From JBOHNM01 sp050730675 (GTDB lineage: Bacteria > Planctomycetota > Phycisphaerae > Phycisphaerales > UBA1924): DNA of 26,623 nt. Below, one piece after another: positions 8,071 through 15,788 of the stretch. The first letter of the stretch is position 1. Each line of letters starts with the position of its first letter. Under the pieces are notes generated by a model, which was given only the letters and a program-made list of their open reading frames with translations, was not told where the DNA came from and searched no databases. The stretch lies in contig JBOHNM010000043.1 in assembly GCA_050730675.1 (NCBI GenBank), positions 1 through 26,623 on the forward strand. Reading direction: 5' to 3'. A program made the position numbers and the translations under genes.

Positions 8071-9312
8071 TTATGCCGCGGCGGGCTGCGGGCGGGTCAG
8101 CCCGCGCTCGAGCACATCGCAGAACGCGCCGCAGAGGGCGGACTTGCTGAGCGAGGTGGTGATGATCTGTGCAGCGCGATCGCCCATCGCCGCCAAGTCG
8201 TCGGACGAGGTCGCGAGCATTTCGCGGATCACACGCTCGGCCCCGGCGACATCGCTGTGGTTGATGTGCCAGCCGATGCGGTGCTTGTCGATCAGATCCG
8301 AGACGTGGCAGGGGTTGGGCCCCAGCAGCAGGATCGGACGCGAGACGGCCATCGCGCCGTAGACCTTGCACGGGTGCACGATGCCGACCACCGAGTCGCC
8401 GATCGACACCACGTGAGCATCCGCGGCCGAGAGCGAGTACTTGATCTCGCTCAGGGGCTGATAGGGGAGCGAGACGATGTTCTTGGCGCCCGCGGCGATG
8501 CGATCGTCAACCTCTTTCTTGCCGCCACCGCCGCCGATGCACATGAACACGACGCGCGGGTCGTCCTTGAACTTCTCCGCGGCGTCGAGGAGCGTCGCCA
8601 GCGGGTTGGCCGGCGAGTGGTTGCCCGAGTACATCACCACGAACTTGCCGTCAAGATTGTGCTTGGCGCGGAAGGGGTTCTGATCGTGCGGGATACGCTG
8701 CCGCTCGTCCTCGTGCGGCCATGGAGGCGCGATCTCGGTCTTGGCGGCGACATCCACGCCCTTCTTCTGCACACGTTCGAGCATGAAGCGGTCGAGCATC
8801 ACGATCTCGCTGGCGCGGCGCAGGATCATCCGATTGAACATCTCGAAGATCTTCACCGGCGTCGAGGTGGGCTTCATCTTCCCCAGCGCGATCATCTGGT
8901 CGGGGTTGAGGTCCATGAGCCAGTACTTCACCGGCACGCCGCGAAGGCGGCTGATCATCGCCCCCGCGAAGCCGCAGAACGGCGGCGAAGTGCTGACCAT
9001 GATCCCCGCGAGCCCGCGCGTAAAGAGCCCGCGCACCATCGCCTGGATCAAGAACAACCACTGCGCCAGAAGGCGCACGGCGATCGACGACTTGCCGAAG
9101 CTCGACAGCGGCAGGCGGCGCACCAGAACACCATTGCGCGTCTCGCGCGATGCGTACTTCTTGCTCGGGTCGTCGTAGCCGCGGGCGGCCGCGTAGACGA
9201 TGACGCGGTAGCCGCGCCGGGCCATTTCCTCCGCGGCATCGGCGATGTGCTGCCCCACCGACGCAGGATCGGGGACGTAGACCTGGGAGATGATCAGGAA
9301 GGTCGGCTTCAT
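8071..9312 (-). CDS. GT4 family glycosyltransferase, WbuB-like
   Basis: 413 aa GT-B glycosyltransferase. The N-terminus LIISQVYVPDPASVGQHI (6-23) with the YAAARGYDDP region and the later YWLMDLNPDQ (130-139) are the signature of the WbuB-like enzymes found in O-antigen and capsule clusters. The donor domain starts near 225 (FVVMYSGNHSPANP), followed by the phosphate-binding GGGGG turn (260-264) and HVVSIGDSVVGIVHPCKVYGAMAVSRPIL, in which the family uses VG..HP.K.YG in place of a classical EX7E. It lies 58 bp downstream of the flagellin start region on the same strand and directly after a terminator hairpin, so it probably heads its own transcript. A GCCGAT box sits 11 bp before the ATG. Specific sugar unknown; WbuB itself transfers L-FucNAc. 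Confidence 0.88.
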   Translation of the reverse strand: MKPTFLIISQVYVPDPASVGQHIADAAEEMARRGYRVIVYAAARGYDDPSKKYASRETRNGVLVRRLPLSSFGKSSIAVRLLAQWLFLIQAMVRGLFTRGLAGIMVSTSPPFCGFAGAMISRLRGVPVKYWLMDLNPDQMIALGKMKPTSTPVKIFEMFNRMILRRASEIVMLDRFMLERVQKKGVDVAAKTEIAPPWPHEDERQRIPHDQNPFRAKHNLDGKFVVMYSGNHSPANPLATLLDAAEKFKDDPRVVFMCIGGGGGKKEVDDRIAAGAKNIVSLPYQPLSEIKYSLSAADAHVVSIGDSVVGIVHPCKVYGAMAVSRPILLLGPNPCHVSDLIDKHRIGWHINHSDVAGAERVIREMLATSSDDLAAMGDRAAQIITTSLSKSALCGAFCDVLERGLTRPQPAAA

Positions 9313-9323
9313 GCGTCGGGATC

Positions 9324-9332
9324 ATCGGCGCT
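9324..9332 (-). promoter_or_regulatory. GCCGAT box upstream of WbuB-like gene
   Basis: On the minus strand AGCGCCGAT stands 11 bp before the ATG at 9312. The same 9-mer lies 12 and 14 bp before the starts at 19745 and 22356. It follows the terminator hairpin at 9341-9372, a place where a new promoter would be expected. No -35 partner is recognisable. Confidence 0.3.
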
Positions 9333-9340
9333 ACAGGGCA

Positions 9341-9372
9341 AGAAGTAAACAGGCCCCGCGGTTCCGGGGCCT
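9341..9372 (-). terminator. Rho-independent terminator after GME-like gene
   Basis: A perfect 8-bp stem AGGCCCCG / CGGGGCCT (9351-9358 with 9365-9372) with a 6-nt loop is followed on the minus strand by the T-rich stretch GTTTACTTCT (9350-9341). It lies 29 bp past the stop of the epimerase gene and before the start of the next minus-strand gene. Confidence 0.65.
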
Positions 9373-9401
9373 GGGGACGTGCATGGTTGCCTGCCAATCG
9401 A

Positions 9402-10628
9402 TCAGCGGCGGGCGAGCTTGCGGCCCTTGCCCGCGGCCTTCTTGGCCTTGGGTGCGGCCTTCTTGGTCTTGGCCACAGGGGCCTTCTTCGCCTTGGCCTT
9501 GCCGCTGCCATAGCTGGCGGGGATGCCCTGGCTCCAGGTATCCATGAACTTGGAATCGGGGTTGTAGCCGTCGCCCGGGATCGGATGGCTGCCCTTGGTG
9601 AAGGTGCTGATCGAACTGGTGTGGGCCGTCTTGGCATTGTACTTGGCGGTGAACTCGTCCCAGATCCAGCGGTAGGTCTTCTCCATGCCATCGCGCAGCC
9701 GCGTGTCGGGCTCCCAGTTCAAGTAGCCCTGGATCTTGGTGTTGTCGCTGTTGCGACCGGCGACACCCTTGGGAGCGTCGAGCTTGTAGTGGCGCTTGAG
9801 CTTGACGCCCGCGATCTCCTCGGCGATCGACACGAGCTGATTGATGCTCACCAGCTCGCTGGAGCCGAGGTTGATCGGCTCGAGGATGCTCGAGTGCGTG
9901 ATCAGGTTGATGCCCTTGACACAGTCATCGATGTACATGAACGAGCGGGTCTGCGTGCCGTCGCCCCAGATCTCGATCTCGTGCTTACCGCTGACGACGG
10001 CGGCAATGACCTTGCGGCAGATGGCGGCCGGCGCCTTCTCGCGCCCGCCTTCCCACGTGCCGTTAGGGCCGTAGACATTGTGGAAGCGCGCGACGCGCGT
10101 GTGCAGGCCGAAATCCTCGCGGAAGTGGCGGCACATGCGCTCGGAGAAGAGCTTCTCCCAGCCGTAGCCGTCCTCGGGCAGAGCGGGATAAGCATCGGCT
10201 TCCTTGAGGGCCGTGATTTTCGCGTCCTTCTGCTTGTCGGCGTTGTAGACGCACGCCGAGCTGGCGTAGAAGAACTTCTTCACGCCCTGCTGCTGGGCCG
10301 CCAGGAGCATGTGCGTGTTGGTCATCACGCTCAGCATGCACAGGGCCTTGTTGTTCTCGATGAAGCCCATGCCGCCCATGTCGGCGGCGAGTTGGAAAAC
10401 CTCGTCGGCGCCCGAGCAGACCTCGCGGCAGATCGAGAAGTCGCGGCAGTCGCCCTTCATCGGGCCCGCGAAGTTCTGCACGTCGCGGAAGACCTGGTAC
10501 CACTCGTCCAACGGCTTGATGTCCGCCGCTTTGATGTGCTTGACGCCCATCTTGCGGAAGTGGTTCACCAAGTGACCGCCGATGAAACCGCCGGCGCCCG
10601 TCACAACGACTGTCATGTCCTTGCTCAT
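9402..10628 (-). CDS. GDP-mannose 3,5-epimerase-like enzyme with K/A-rich C-terminal tail
   Basis: 408 aa extended SDR. The NAD loop GAGGFIGGH (11-19), LAADMGGMGFIENNKA (80-95), SSACVY (123-128; Cys126), YGWEK (155-159), ARFHNVYGP (180-188) and GGREKAPAAICRK (194-206; Lys198) match plant GDP-mannose 3,5-epimerase, including its catalytic Cys, Tyr-Lys and second Lys. It would convert GDP-mannose to GDP-L-galactose (and GDP-L-gulose). The family normally ends near residue 330. Here ~46 further residues of unrecognised linker (331-376) lead to a tail (377-408) made almost only of Lys, Ala, Pro and Gly, resembling histone H1 tails. The frame and stop are clean, so the tail is not an obvious frameshift artefact. 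Start ATG has a modest AAAGGG upstream (10634-10639). Monocistronic, with its own terminator. Confidence 0.87.
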   Translation of the reverse strand: MSKDMTVVVTGAGGFIGGHLVNHFRKMGVKHIKAADIKPLDEWYQVFRDVQNFAGPMKGDCRDFSICREVCSGADEVFQLAADMGGMGFIENNKALCMLSVMTNTHMLLAAQQQGVKKFFYASSACVYNADKQKDAKITALKEADAYPALPEDGYGWEKLFSERMCRHFREDFGLHTRVARFHNVYGPNGTWEGGREKAPAAICRKVIAAVVSGKHEIEIWGDGTQTRSFMYIDDCVKGINLITHSSILEPINLGSSELVSINQLVSIAEEIAGVKLKRHYKLDAPKGVAGRNSDNTKIQGYLNWEPDTRLRDGMEKTYRWIWDEFTAKYNAKTAHTSSISTFTKGSHPIPGDGYNPDSKFMDTWSQGIPASYGSGKAKAKKAPVAKTKKAAPKAKKAAGKGRKLARR

Positions 10629-11174
10629 CGATACCCTTTCAACAGGCTGTAGGGATCATTCTCTCCGCGTCGCGCTCTCGCCCGCGGCTTGCAGTACGGA
10701 TGATATCGCCGCTGGTTCGGAGGACGGTCGCGTGCTCTCGCGTGAATCGGCTCTCTCAATCGCCAACTGGAGCAAACGCGCTCGGCGCGCCACGAGCCGG
10801 AATCGTTTCAGCGACCCGAACGCGACCCAATCACTCCCTGGTGCCATTCCCCGCCCGCCCATCCGACGTGGTGAGCGACCAAGCCCGCGGCCCGGTTCGA
10901 TAACGGCTCATTGGATCTTGTTCAACAGTTCGGTTGCGACCCAGTCGGTCCGCCGCCTGTGCCGCTGCTGAAACAGCGCGATGGCCCCCTGCATCGACTG
11001 TCGCCGACGTGCCGATGAAGTCCAGCGTGCATCCGGACGACAAACTGTTGAGGCTTCGAAGCTGTTGATCGCAGGCCGAGCCGGGCAACAGCACGCGCCA
11101 GCTACCATGGCCGCGTTCACGATCGGCACCGAGTAAATCGATCTGCCCGTGCGAGGGCTGGAGCAAACGGGTCA
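10629..11174. other. 546-bp spacer without recognisable gene
   Basis: Lies between the divergent GME-like and methyltransferase starts, far longer than any other spacer here. Short open frames exist but show no family motif and no good ribosome-binding site. I see small inverted repeats (GCTCG/CGAGC at 10780-10797; CGCTG/CAGCG at 10963-10978) and one 12-bp direct repeat (10767-10778 and 11158-11169), none conclusive. It presumably carries both divergent promoters; it could also hold a small RNA or a decayed gene. Confidence 0.4.
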
Positions 11175-11873
11175 ATGAAGAGCGACAAGACGAAACTCCA
11201 CCTCGGCTGCGGGCTGACGACGCCCGCCAGTTGGCTGAACGTTGATGGATCGCTGAACGCGAAACTCGCGCGCAGGCCCCTGTTGCGAAAGTTCCTCGGC
11301 TCCCTGGGGATCCTGAGTCGCCACCAGACCGACGTGCCGTGGGCGACCAACGTGTTTATCCACGATGTCCGCAAGCCGCTCCCCTGGACGGAAGGAACGT
11401 TCACGGCGGTCTACGCGTCGCACCTGCTCGAGCACATGTATGTCGCCGATGCCAACCGTCTGTTGCGGGAGTGCTTCCGCGTGCTCAAGCCCGGCGGCGC
11501 CATCCGCATCGTTGTGCCCGACTTGTGGGACATCATCGATGCGTACCAGCAGCGACGTGTGACGACCTGGGCCCTGCCGCAGGGCTTCCACTCCACGCGC
11601 GGCGACGAGCTGGTAGGCCGCCTGCTCATGCGCGAGATGGACCCCCCGCGGGGCGGATGGTTCTTGCGCGCATACCGCGCCGTCAACGATTTTCACTCGC
11701 ACAAATGGATGTACGACGAGGAATCACTGCACCAGCGCTTCAAGGAGGCGGGTTTTACCGAGATCTCGCGACGCGGCTGCTTCGAAAGCCGGATCGAGGG
11801 CGTGCGTGAAGTCGAGAATCCGGACCGTGTGAATGTTGACGGCGGGCTCTGCATGGAGGCCGTCAAGCCGTAG
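11175..11873 (+). CDS. Class I SAM-dependent methyltransferase
   Basis: 232 aa. Rossmann-fold methyltransferase with motif I KLHLGCG (7-13), the post-I acidic strand LNVDGS (21-26), an ASHLLEHM motif (81-88), and FRVLKPGGAIRIVVPDL (101-117), the post-motif-III loop typical of sugar or small-molecule methyltransferases in glycan loci. It would methylate a hydroxyl or carboxyl of a sugar residue or precursor. It stands alone on the plus strand and its 3' end overlaps the convergent GDP-L-fucose synthase gene by 11 bp. Ribosome-binding site is weak (GGAG about 11 nt upstream at 11160-11163). The specific acceptor cannot be told. Confidence 0.85.
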   Translation: MKSDKTKLHLGCGLTTPASWLNVDGSLNAKLARRPLLRKFLGSLGILSRHQTDVPWATNVFIHDVRKPLPWTEGTFTAVYASHLLEHMYVADANRLLRECFRVLKPGGAIRIVVPDLWDIIDAYQQRRVTTWALPQGFHSTRGDELVGRLLMREMDPPRGGWFLRAYRAVNDFHSHKWMYDEESLHQRFKEAGFTEISRRGCFESRIEGVREVENPDRVNVDGGLCMEAVKP

Positions 11874-12855
11874 CTTTCACATCGGCTCCGTGCTCGCGCC
11901 ACCACTGGATGGTCCGCTTCAATCCCTCCTCGAACGGCATCTGCGCCTGCCAGCCGAGCAGCTTCTTGGCCCGCTCGGTGCTCAGGCACCGGCGCGGCTG
12001 GCCGTCGGGCTTGGTCGGATCCCACTGAATCCCGCCCTTGAAACCCGAGAGCCGCACGATCAATTCGGTCAGGTCCTTGATGGTGATCTCGAAGCTCGCG
12101 CCGAGGTTGATCGGCGTCGGGTCGTCCATCACTTCCGCCGCGCGGATCACACCCTCCGCCGCGTCTTCAACGTACAGGAACTCGCGGCTGGCCGAGCCGG
12201 TCCCCCAACAGACAATATGATCATCACCACGGTTCTGGGCTTCGACACACTTGCGCACCAGCGCAGGGATCACGTGCGACGAGCGCGGGTCGAAGTTGTC
12301 CCCCGGCCCATAGAGATTCACCGGCAGCACGTATGCACTGCGCATTCGGTACTGCAACCTATACGCGTCGAGCATCTGCCACGCCGCCTTCTTCGCGACG
12401 CCGTAGGGCGCGTTGGTCTCCTCCGGGTAGCCGTTCCACAGTTCCTCTTCGCGAAAGGGCACAGGCGTGAACTTCGGGTAAGCGCAGATCGTCCCCACCT
12501 GCACGAACTTCCCTCCGCGTTCGGCCAGCCCCGACAGCCGCGCGTGCTCGATCAAGTGCAGCGCCATCGCCATATTGGCGAAGAAGTACCGCCCGGGGTT
12601 CTCGCGGTTGGCTCCGATGCCGCCGACCTCCGCCGCCGCGTGGATCACGACATCCACAGGCGTGCCGCCGAAGGCCTCGCGGTACAGTCGCTCGGCATCG
12701 GGCTCGCGCGTCAGGTCGAAGTCGCGCCGCCGCGGCACAAAGACATTCGCCTCCAGCACGCCCCGCTCGCGCAATTTGCGCAGGATCACCTGGCCCAAAA
12801 AGCCGGCGCCGCCGGTGAGGATGATCCGCTTGGACGAAAGCCCGCTCGTGCCCAT
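11863..12855 (-). CDS. fcl: GDP-L-fucose synthase
   Basis: 330 aa bifunctional 3,5-epimerase/4-reductase that converts GDP-4-keto-6-deoxymannose to GDP-L-fucose using NADPH. N-terminal GGAGFLG (15-21), HAAAEVGGIGAN (72-83), GTICAYPKFTPVPF (121-134; catalytic Thr122 and Cys124), the YGVAKK Tyr151-Lys155 pair, NLYGPGDNF and SSHVIPALVRK (192-202; His194) are all in place, and the length is normal. Last gene of the minus-strand operon that starts at 17135, 23 bp after the GT4 stop, with a GGAG upstream of the ATG. Its partner Gmd is encoded ~7 kb away (19776-20873) in a different operon of the same locus, so the pathway from GDP-mannose to GDP-L-fucose is complete within the window. Confidence 0.94.
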   Translation of the reverse strand: MGTSGLSSKRIILTGGAGFLGQVILRKLRERGVLEANVFVPRRRDFDLTREPDAERLYREAFGGTPVDVVIHAAAEVGGIGANRENPGRYFFANMAMALHLIEHARLSGLAERGGKFVQVGTICAYPKFTPVPFREEELWNGYPEETNAPYGVAKKAAWQMLDAYRLQYRMRSAYVLPVNLYGPGDNFDPRSSHVIPALVRKCVEAQNRGDDHIVCWGTGSASREFLYVEDAAEGVIRAAEVMDDPTPINLGASFEITIKDLTELIVRLSGFKGGIQWDPTKPDGQPRRCLSTERAKKLLGWQAQMPFEEGLKRTIQWWREHGADVKATA

Positions 12856-12878
12856 CTCGCGCTCCGATCACCACGCAC

Positions 12879-13904
12879 TCAGCCCCGACGCACCCCGTGC
12901 TTGAGATAGGCCGCGACCAGAGAGGACGCAGACTGGTCCCAAGTCAGGTTTTTGACCACGTGCTCGCGAAGATTGTTCGCAGGAGCCACCCATGCCCGCA
13001 GGAACGCCGCCCGGATCCCCTCGACGCTCCCGGGATCGATGTACTCGGCCATGTCTCGGAAATAGTCCGGCGGCCCGCCGTGACGCGTGATAACGACCTT
13101 GGCGCCGTACGTCGCCGCCTCCAGCGCCACAAGCCCGGTCCCCTCGTGGGTCGATGGAAGGCAGAACACCGTCGCCCCCGCGTACAGACTGTTCAGCGTC
13201 TCCCGGGGCAGGAAGCCCAGCAACCGCACGCTCGGGTACTGAGCCGCCAAGGCCTTGACCTCGTCCAGCCCCGGACCCGGCTCGGCCGCTCCGGCGATGA
13301 TCAGCGGCCGGCTTGTTGGCCCGACTGCCCGGATCAGGTTGGCGACATTCTTGCGAGACTCGTTGTAGATGCTCACGTGCAGCGCGTACTGCTCCGGCAC
13401 GCCCAGCTCGCGCCGGGCGAGGGCAGGGTCCGCCGCCGGCGGCGGCTCCACACCGTTGAGTACAAGTTCTACCTTGGCACGATCGATCCCAAGCCCGGCC
13501 ACTATGCGATCACGCTCGTGTTCGGATCGAACCACGACCAGATCGCACCCGAGGCCCTGCGCCCGATAGGCGGCGGGGATAGTGTGAATCTTGGGGATCA
13601 CTGAACCGATCCGCGCCGCCAGGCGATACCGCCAATTCGGTTCGTTGGTGTCGATCGTCGGCGCCCAGACTCGCATCTTCTGGAGCCCGCGGCTGATTTC
13701 CTCGATCCTGAACATCGAGTAGCCGCCCATGAAGAACTGAACGACGTCCAGTTTCCGCAGGTCCGAGGGGTGCCACGGATTCATGAACTCGACTTCATGG
13801 CCGGCCCTTTGAAGGGCCGCGGCCTGGAATCGAGCCTGGGCCAGCACGCCGTTGGCGGGGCTTCCGACGGCGAAGTTGGCGGGGAGCAAAAAACCGATCC
13901 GCAT
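12879..13904 (-). CDS. GT4 family glycosyltransferase
   Basis: 341 aa from the ATG at 13904, chosen because CAGGAG lies 8 nt upstream and MRIGFLLPANFAVGSPANGV is a natural GT-B N-terminus; the longer frame to 14006 adds 34 unconserved residues overlapping the FkbM gene. Retaining glycosyltransferase: N-terminal acceptor domain with the GG(Y)S loop, donor domain from ~170 with NESRKN (181-186), a LLGFLPRETL strand-turn (228-237), and the classical EX7E (Glu254 ... Glu262 in HEGTGLVALEAATYG). Embedded between the FkbM methyltransferase (28-bp gap) and fcl (23-bp gap). Transfer of the L-fucose made by its neighbour is a reasonable but unproven guess. Confidence 0.88.
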   Translation of the reverse strand: MRIGFLLPANFAVGSPANGVLAQARFQAAALQRAGHEVEFMNPWHPSDLRKLDVVQFFMGGYSMFRIEEISRGLQKMRVWAPTIDTNEPNWRYRLAARIGSVIPKIHTIPAAYRAQGLGCDLVVVRSEHERDRIVAGLGIDRAKVELVLNGVEPPPAADPALARRELGVPEQYALHVSIYNESRKNVANLIRAVGPTSRPLIIAGAAEPGPGLDEVKALAAQYPSVRLLGFLPRETLNSLYAGATVFCLPSTHEGTGLVALEAATYGAKVVITRHGGPPDYFRDMAEYIDPGSVEGIRAAFLRAWVAPANNLREHVVKNLTWDQSASSLVAAYLKHGVRRG

Positions 13905-13912
13905 CCGTGAAA

Positions 13913-13918
13913 CTCCTG
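13913..13918 (-). promoter_or_regulatory. Ribosome-binding site deciding the GT4 start
   Basis: Minus-strand CAGGAG lies 8 nt before the ATG at 13904 in the 28-bp gap after the FkbM stop; this selects the short start over the longer open frame. Confidence 0.6.
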
Positions 13919-13932
13919 ACGCAACGCCCGAA

Positions 13933-14748
13933 TCACCCACGGGTGTAGTGCACGTGCGTTTCGCCGCCACGGGGGCGCGACCAAGCGATCTTAAACCCGC
14001 AGTCACGCATGAATCCGTGCACGTGTTCGGGCGTCAGGTTGGCCCGGGCGAGGTACACCTCGTGCACCTCCACGAAGACGTCCCGCACCGCGCCGGAGGA
14101 AAGTACGCCCTTGGCCCCCTTCATCACCTCCAGCTCAAACCCTTCGACGTCGATCTTCATGCTTTGCGGAGCCGGATGGGTCTTGCAGAACTCGTCCAGC
14201 GTTACCACCGGCACTTCGACGTACTCGCCCTTGCGGTTCTGGTCGAGCATGGAATGGTCGCCGATGTAGCCGGCCAGGAACAGTTTGAGTGTTCCACTGG
14301 AGGAACCGACGCCGCACGCCTCGACGAAAACCTGGCTCTCAAGCCCGTTGGCCCGGATGTTGGCCCGGACGCGATCGGCGTTGCGCGGCTCGGGTTCAAA
14401 TGCGTGCGCCCGCAGGGCCCGGCCCGCGTGCTTGCGAGCCACCAGCAGGGAAACGAGCCCGATGTTGGCGCCGATGTCGTGGAACACGTCGTTTTCACGG
14501 ACCGTGTCGAGGATTCGCTGAAGAAACTCGTGCTCGCCGAACAGCCCGTCGATCTCCAGGATTTCGTCGGGCGACGTCACCGCAAACCGCAGTTCCTGCC
14601 CCAGGATCTTCGCCTCGTGGTGCCCGCTGGCGATGATCCGACGGTTGTAGATCCCGCGCCCGAAGTCGAGAATTCCCGTTCGCTTCAACACGCCGCGGAG
14701 CTTCGTCCCGTGCAGACGCAGCTTGATTGATTGCATGAGTCGGATCAT
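13933..14748 (-). CDS. FkbM family methyltransferase
   Basis: 271 aa from the ATG at 14748, which has GGGAG 5 nt upstream (14754-14758) and begins 2 bp after the preceding gene's TAA; the frame is open to 14928, but that stretch lies antiparallel-free inside the GT2 coding region and has no motif. SAM-dependent methyltransferase, O-methylating sugars or polyketides. Motif I VFHDIGANIGLVSLL (88-102), acidic FEPEPRN (117-123), the FkbM-typical VVTLDEF (181-187), MKIDVEGFELEVMKGA (197-212) and the closing VFVEVHE. Third gene of the operon headed by the nucleotide-sugar dehydrogenase. A second FkbM protein lies at 17273. Substrate unknown; an O-methyl group on a cluster sugar is the best guess. 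Confidence 0.88.
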   Translation of the reverse strand: MIRLMQSIKLRLHGTKLRGVLKRTGILDFGRGIYNRRIIASGHHEAKILGQELRFAVTSPDEILEIDGLFGEHEFLQRILDTVRENDVFHDIGANIGLVSLLVARKHAGRALRAHAFEPEPRNADRVRANIRANGLESQVFVEACGVGSSSGTLKLFLAGYIGDHSMLDQNRKGEYVEVPVVTLDEFCKTHPAPQSMKIDVEGFELEVMKGAKGVLSSGAVRDVFVEVHEVYLARANLTPEHVHGFMRDCGFKIAWSRPRGGETHVHYTRG

Positions 14749-14750
14749 GT

Positions 14751-15731
14751 TTACTCCCGATTTGGCACACCCCGGGATCGGTCCCCCACCGGACCCACCC
14801 TCACATTCGCCGACTTCGACAACCCGTCCTTCACGCGCCGCGTCAGGAGCATAAGCGGCGCACCAAGCACAAACCGAACGCGCAGCGACTGCAGGTTCAT
14901 GACCAGCGTGCGTCGGTACAAATCCCAAGGCTCGCTCCGGGCACCGATCAGCATCATCGACATCACCGCCGCCCTGATACTCCCGGCGATGTAATTCCTT
15001 CGCAAAGCGCGACCGCTGCCGCCCCCGTACATGCCCGCCGCCTCGCGCTCCAGCAGCATGCGCATGCCGCGATAGGTCTTGTCAACATTCAGTGAAAGGC
15101 CGTCCCGCTTGTCGCCGCCCTCTCGTCCGAAAGCGAACATCATCGGCGATTTTACCATCACCATCGCGCCGGTGTGCGCGATCCGCAGGATGAGGTCTCC
15201 GTCCTCGGCGTTGATGCGCTCGGTCACGAACCCGCCCGAGTTCTTCAGCACGTCCGCCCGGAAGAACGCCCCCGTCACCAGCAACGCGCTGCGATCCCGA
15301 AACACCTCGAGGATCGTGGGGTAGGGCTTCGCCGCCAGTTCCTCCCTGCGAACGCCCTCAACCTCCGAGAGTTTCTCGAACACCACGTACTCGCCGGCGA
15401 TCATGGCCGGGTTGTCGTGGCGCCGGATCAACTCTTCGGCCAGCCCCCGCGTCCACGGGAGCCAGAGGTCGTCGCTGTCGAGCAGCGCGATGTAGTCACC
15501 CTTCGCTGCCGCGATCCCGGTGTTGCGCGCGGTGCCCGGGCCGCCGTTCTCCTGCCGGATGTACGTGATGCGCCCATCGAGCGACCGCACGACCTGCGCG
15601 GTGTTGTCGCTGCCCCCGTCGTCAACGACAATTACCTCGTCGGCGGGCCCGATCTGGTCCAGCACCGACCGCAGCGTCGGCGTGATGCGCGCGGCGCGGT
15701 TGTACGTCGGGATTACCACCGAGATCATCAT
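14751..15731 (-). CDS. GT2 family glycosyltransferase
   Basis: 326 aa inverting GT-A glycosyltransferase. ISVVIPTYNRAARI (3-16), EVIVVDDGGSDNT (32-44), GGPGTARNTGIAAAKGDYIALLDSDD in the nucleotide and metal site (DSDD at 85-88) are canonical and strongly conserved. The C-terminal ~100 residues contain a basic helical segment (ALRRNYIAGSIRAAVMSMMLIGA) likely to sit on the membrane, a common feature of polysaccharide GT2 enzymes. Two ATG codons stand in tandem (15729-15731 and 15726-15728), with no strong ribosome-binding site for either. It follows the dehydrogenase gene by 57 bp and abuts the FkbM gene (2 bp). Sugar specificity unknown. Confidence 0.9.
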   Translation of the reverse strand: MMISVVIPTYNRAARITPTLRSVLDQIGPADEVIVVDDGGSDNTAQVVRSLDGRITYIRQENGGPGTARNTGIAAAKGDYIALLDSDDLWLPWTRGLAEELIRRHDNPAMIAGEYVVFEKLSEVEGVRREELAAKPYPTILEVFRDRSALLVTGAFFRADVLKNSGGFVTERINAEDGDLILRIAHTGAMVMVKSPMMFAFGREGGDKRDGLSLNVDKTYRGMRMLLEREAAGMYGGGSGRALRRNYIAGSIRAAVMSMMLIGARSEPWDLYRRTLVMNLQSLRVRFVLGAPLMLLTRRVKDGLSKSANVRVGPVGDRSRGVPNRE

Positions 15732-15788
15732 CGTCGTACCGGGAAACGACCGGCTGTATCGACCCGCCGGATCGCTCCGTTGAGTCGC

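Noticed and set aside
7993..9348. 451-residue open frame on the plus strand
   Set aside because: Antisense to the WbuB-like glycosyltransferase; His/Arg-rich with no domain.
10767..11169. Direct repeat CTGGAGCAAACG (10767-10778 and 11158-11169)
   Set aside because: Two 12-bp copies 391 bp apart without terminal inverted repeats, a transposase or a site duplication; likely chance, and not evidence for a mobile element.
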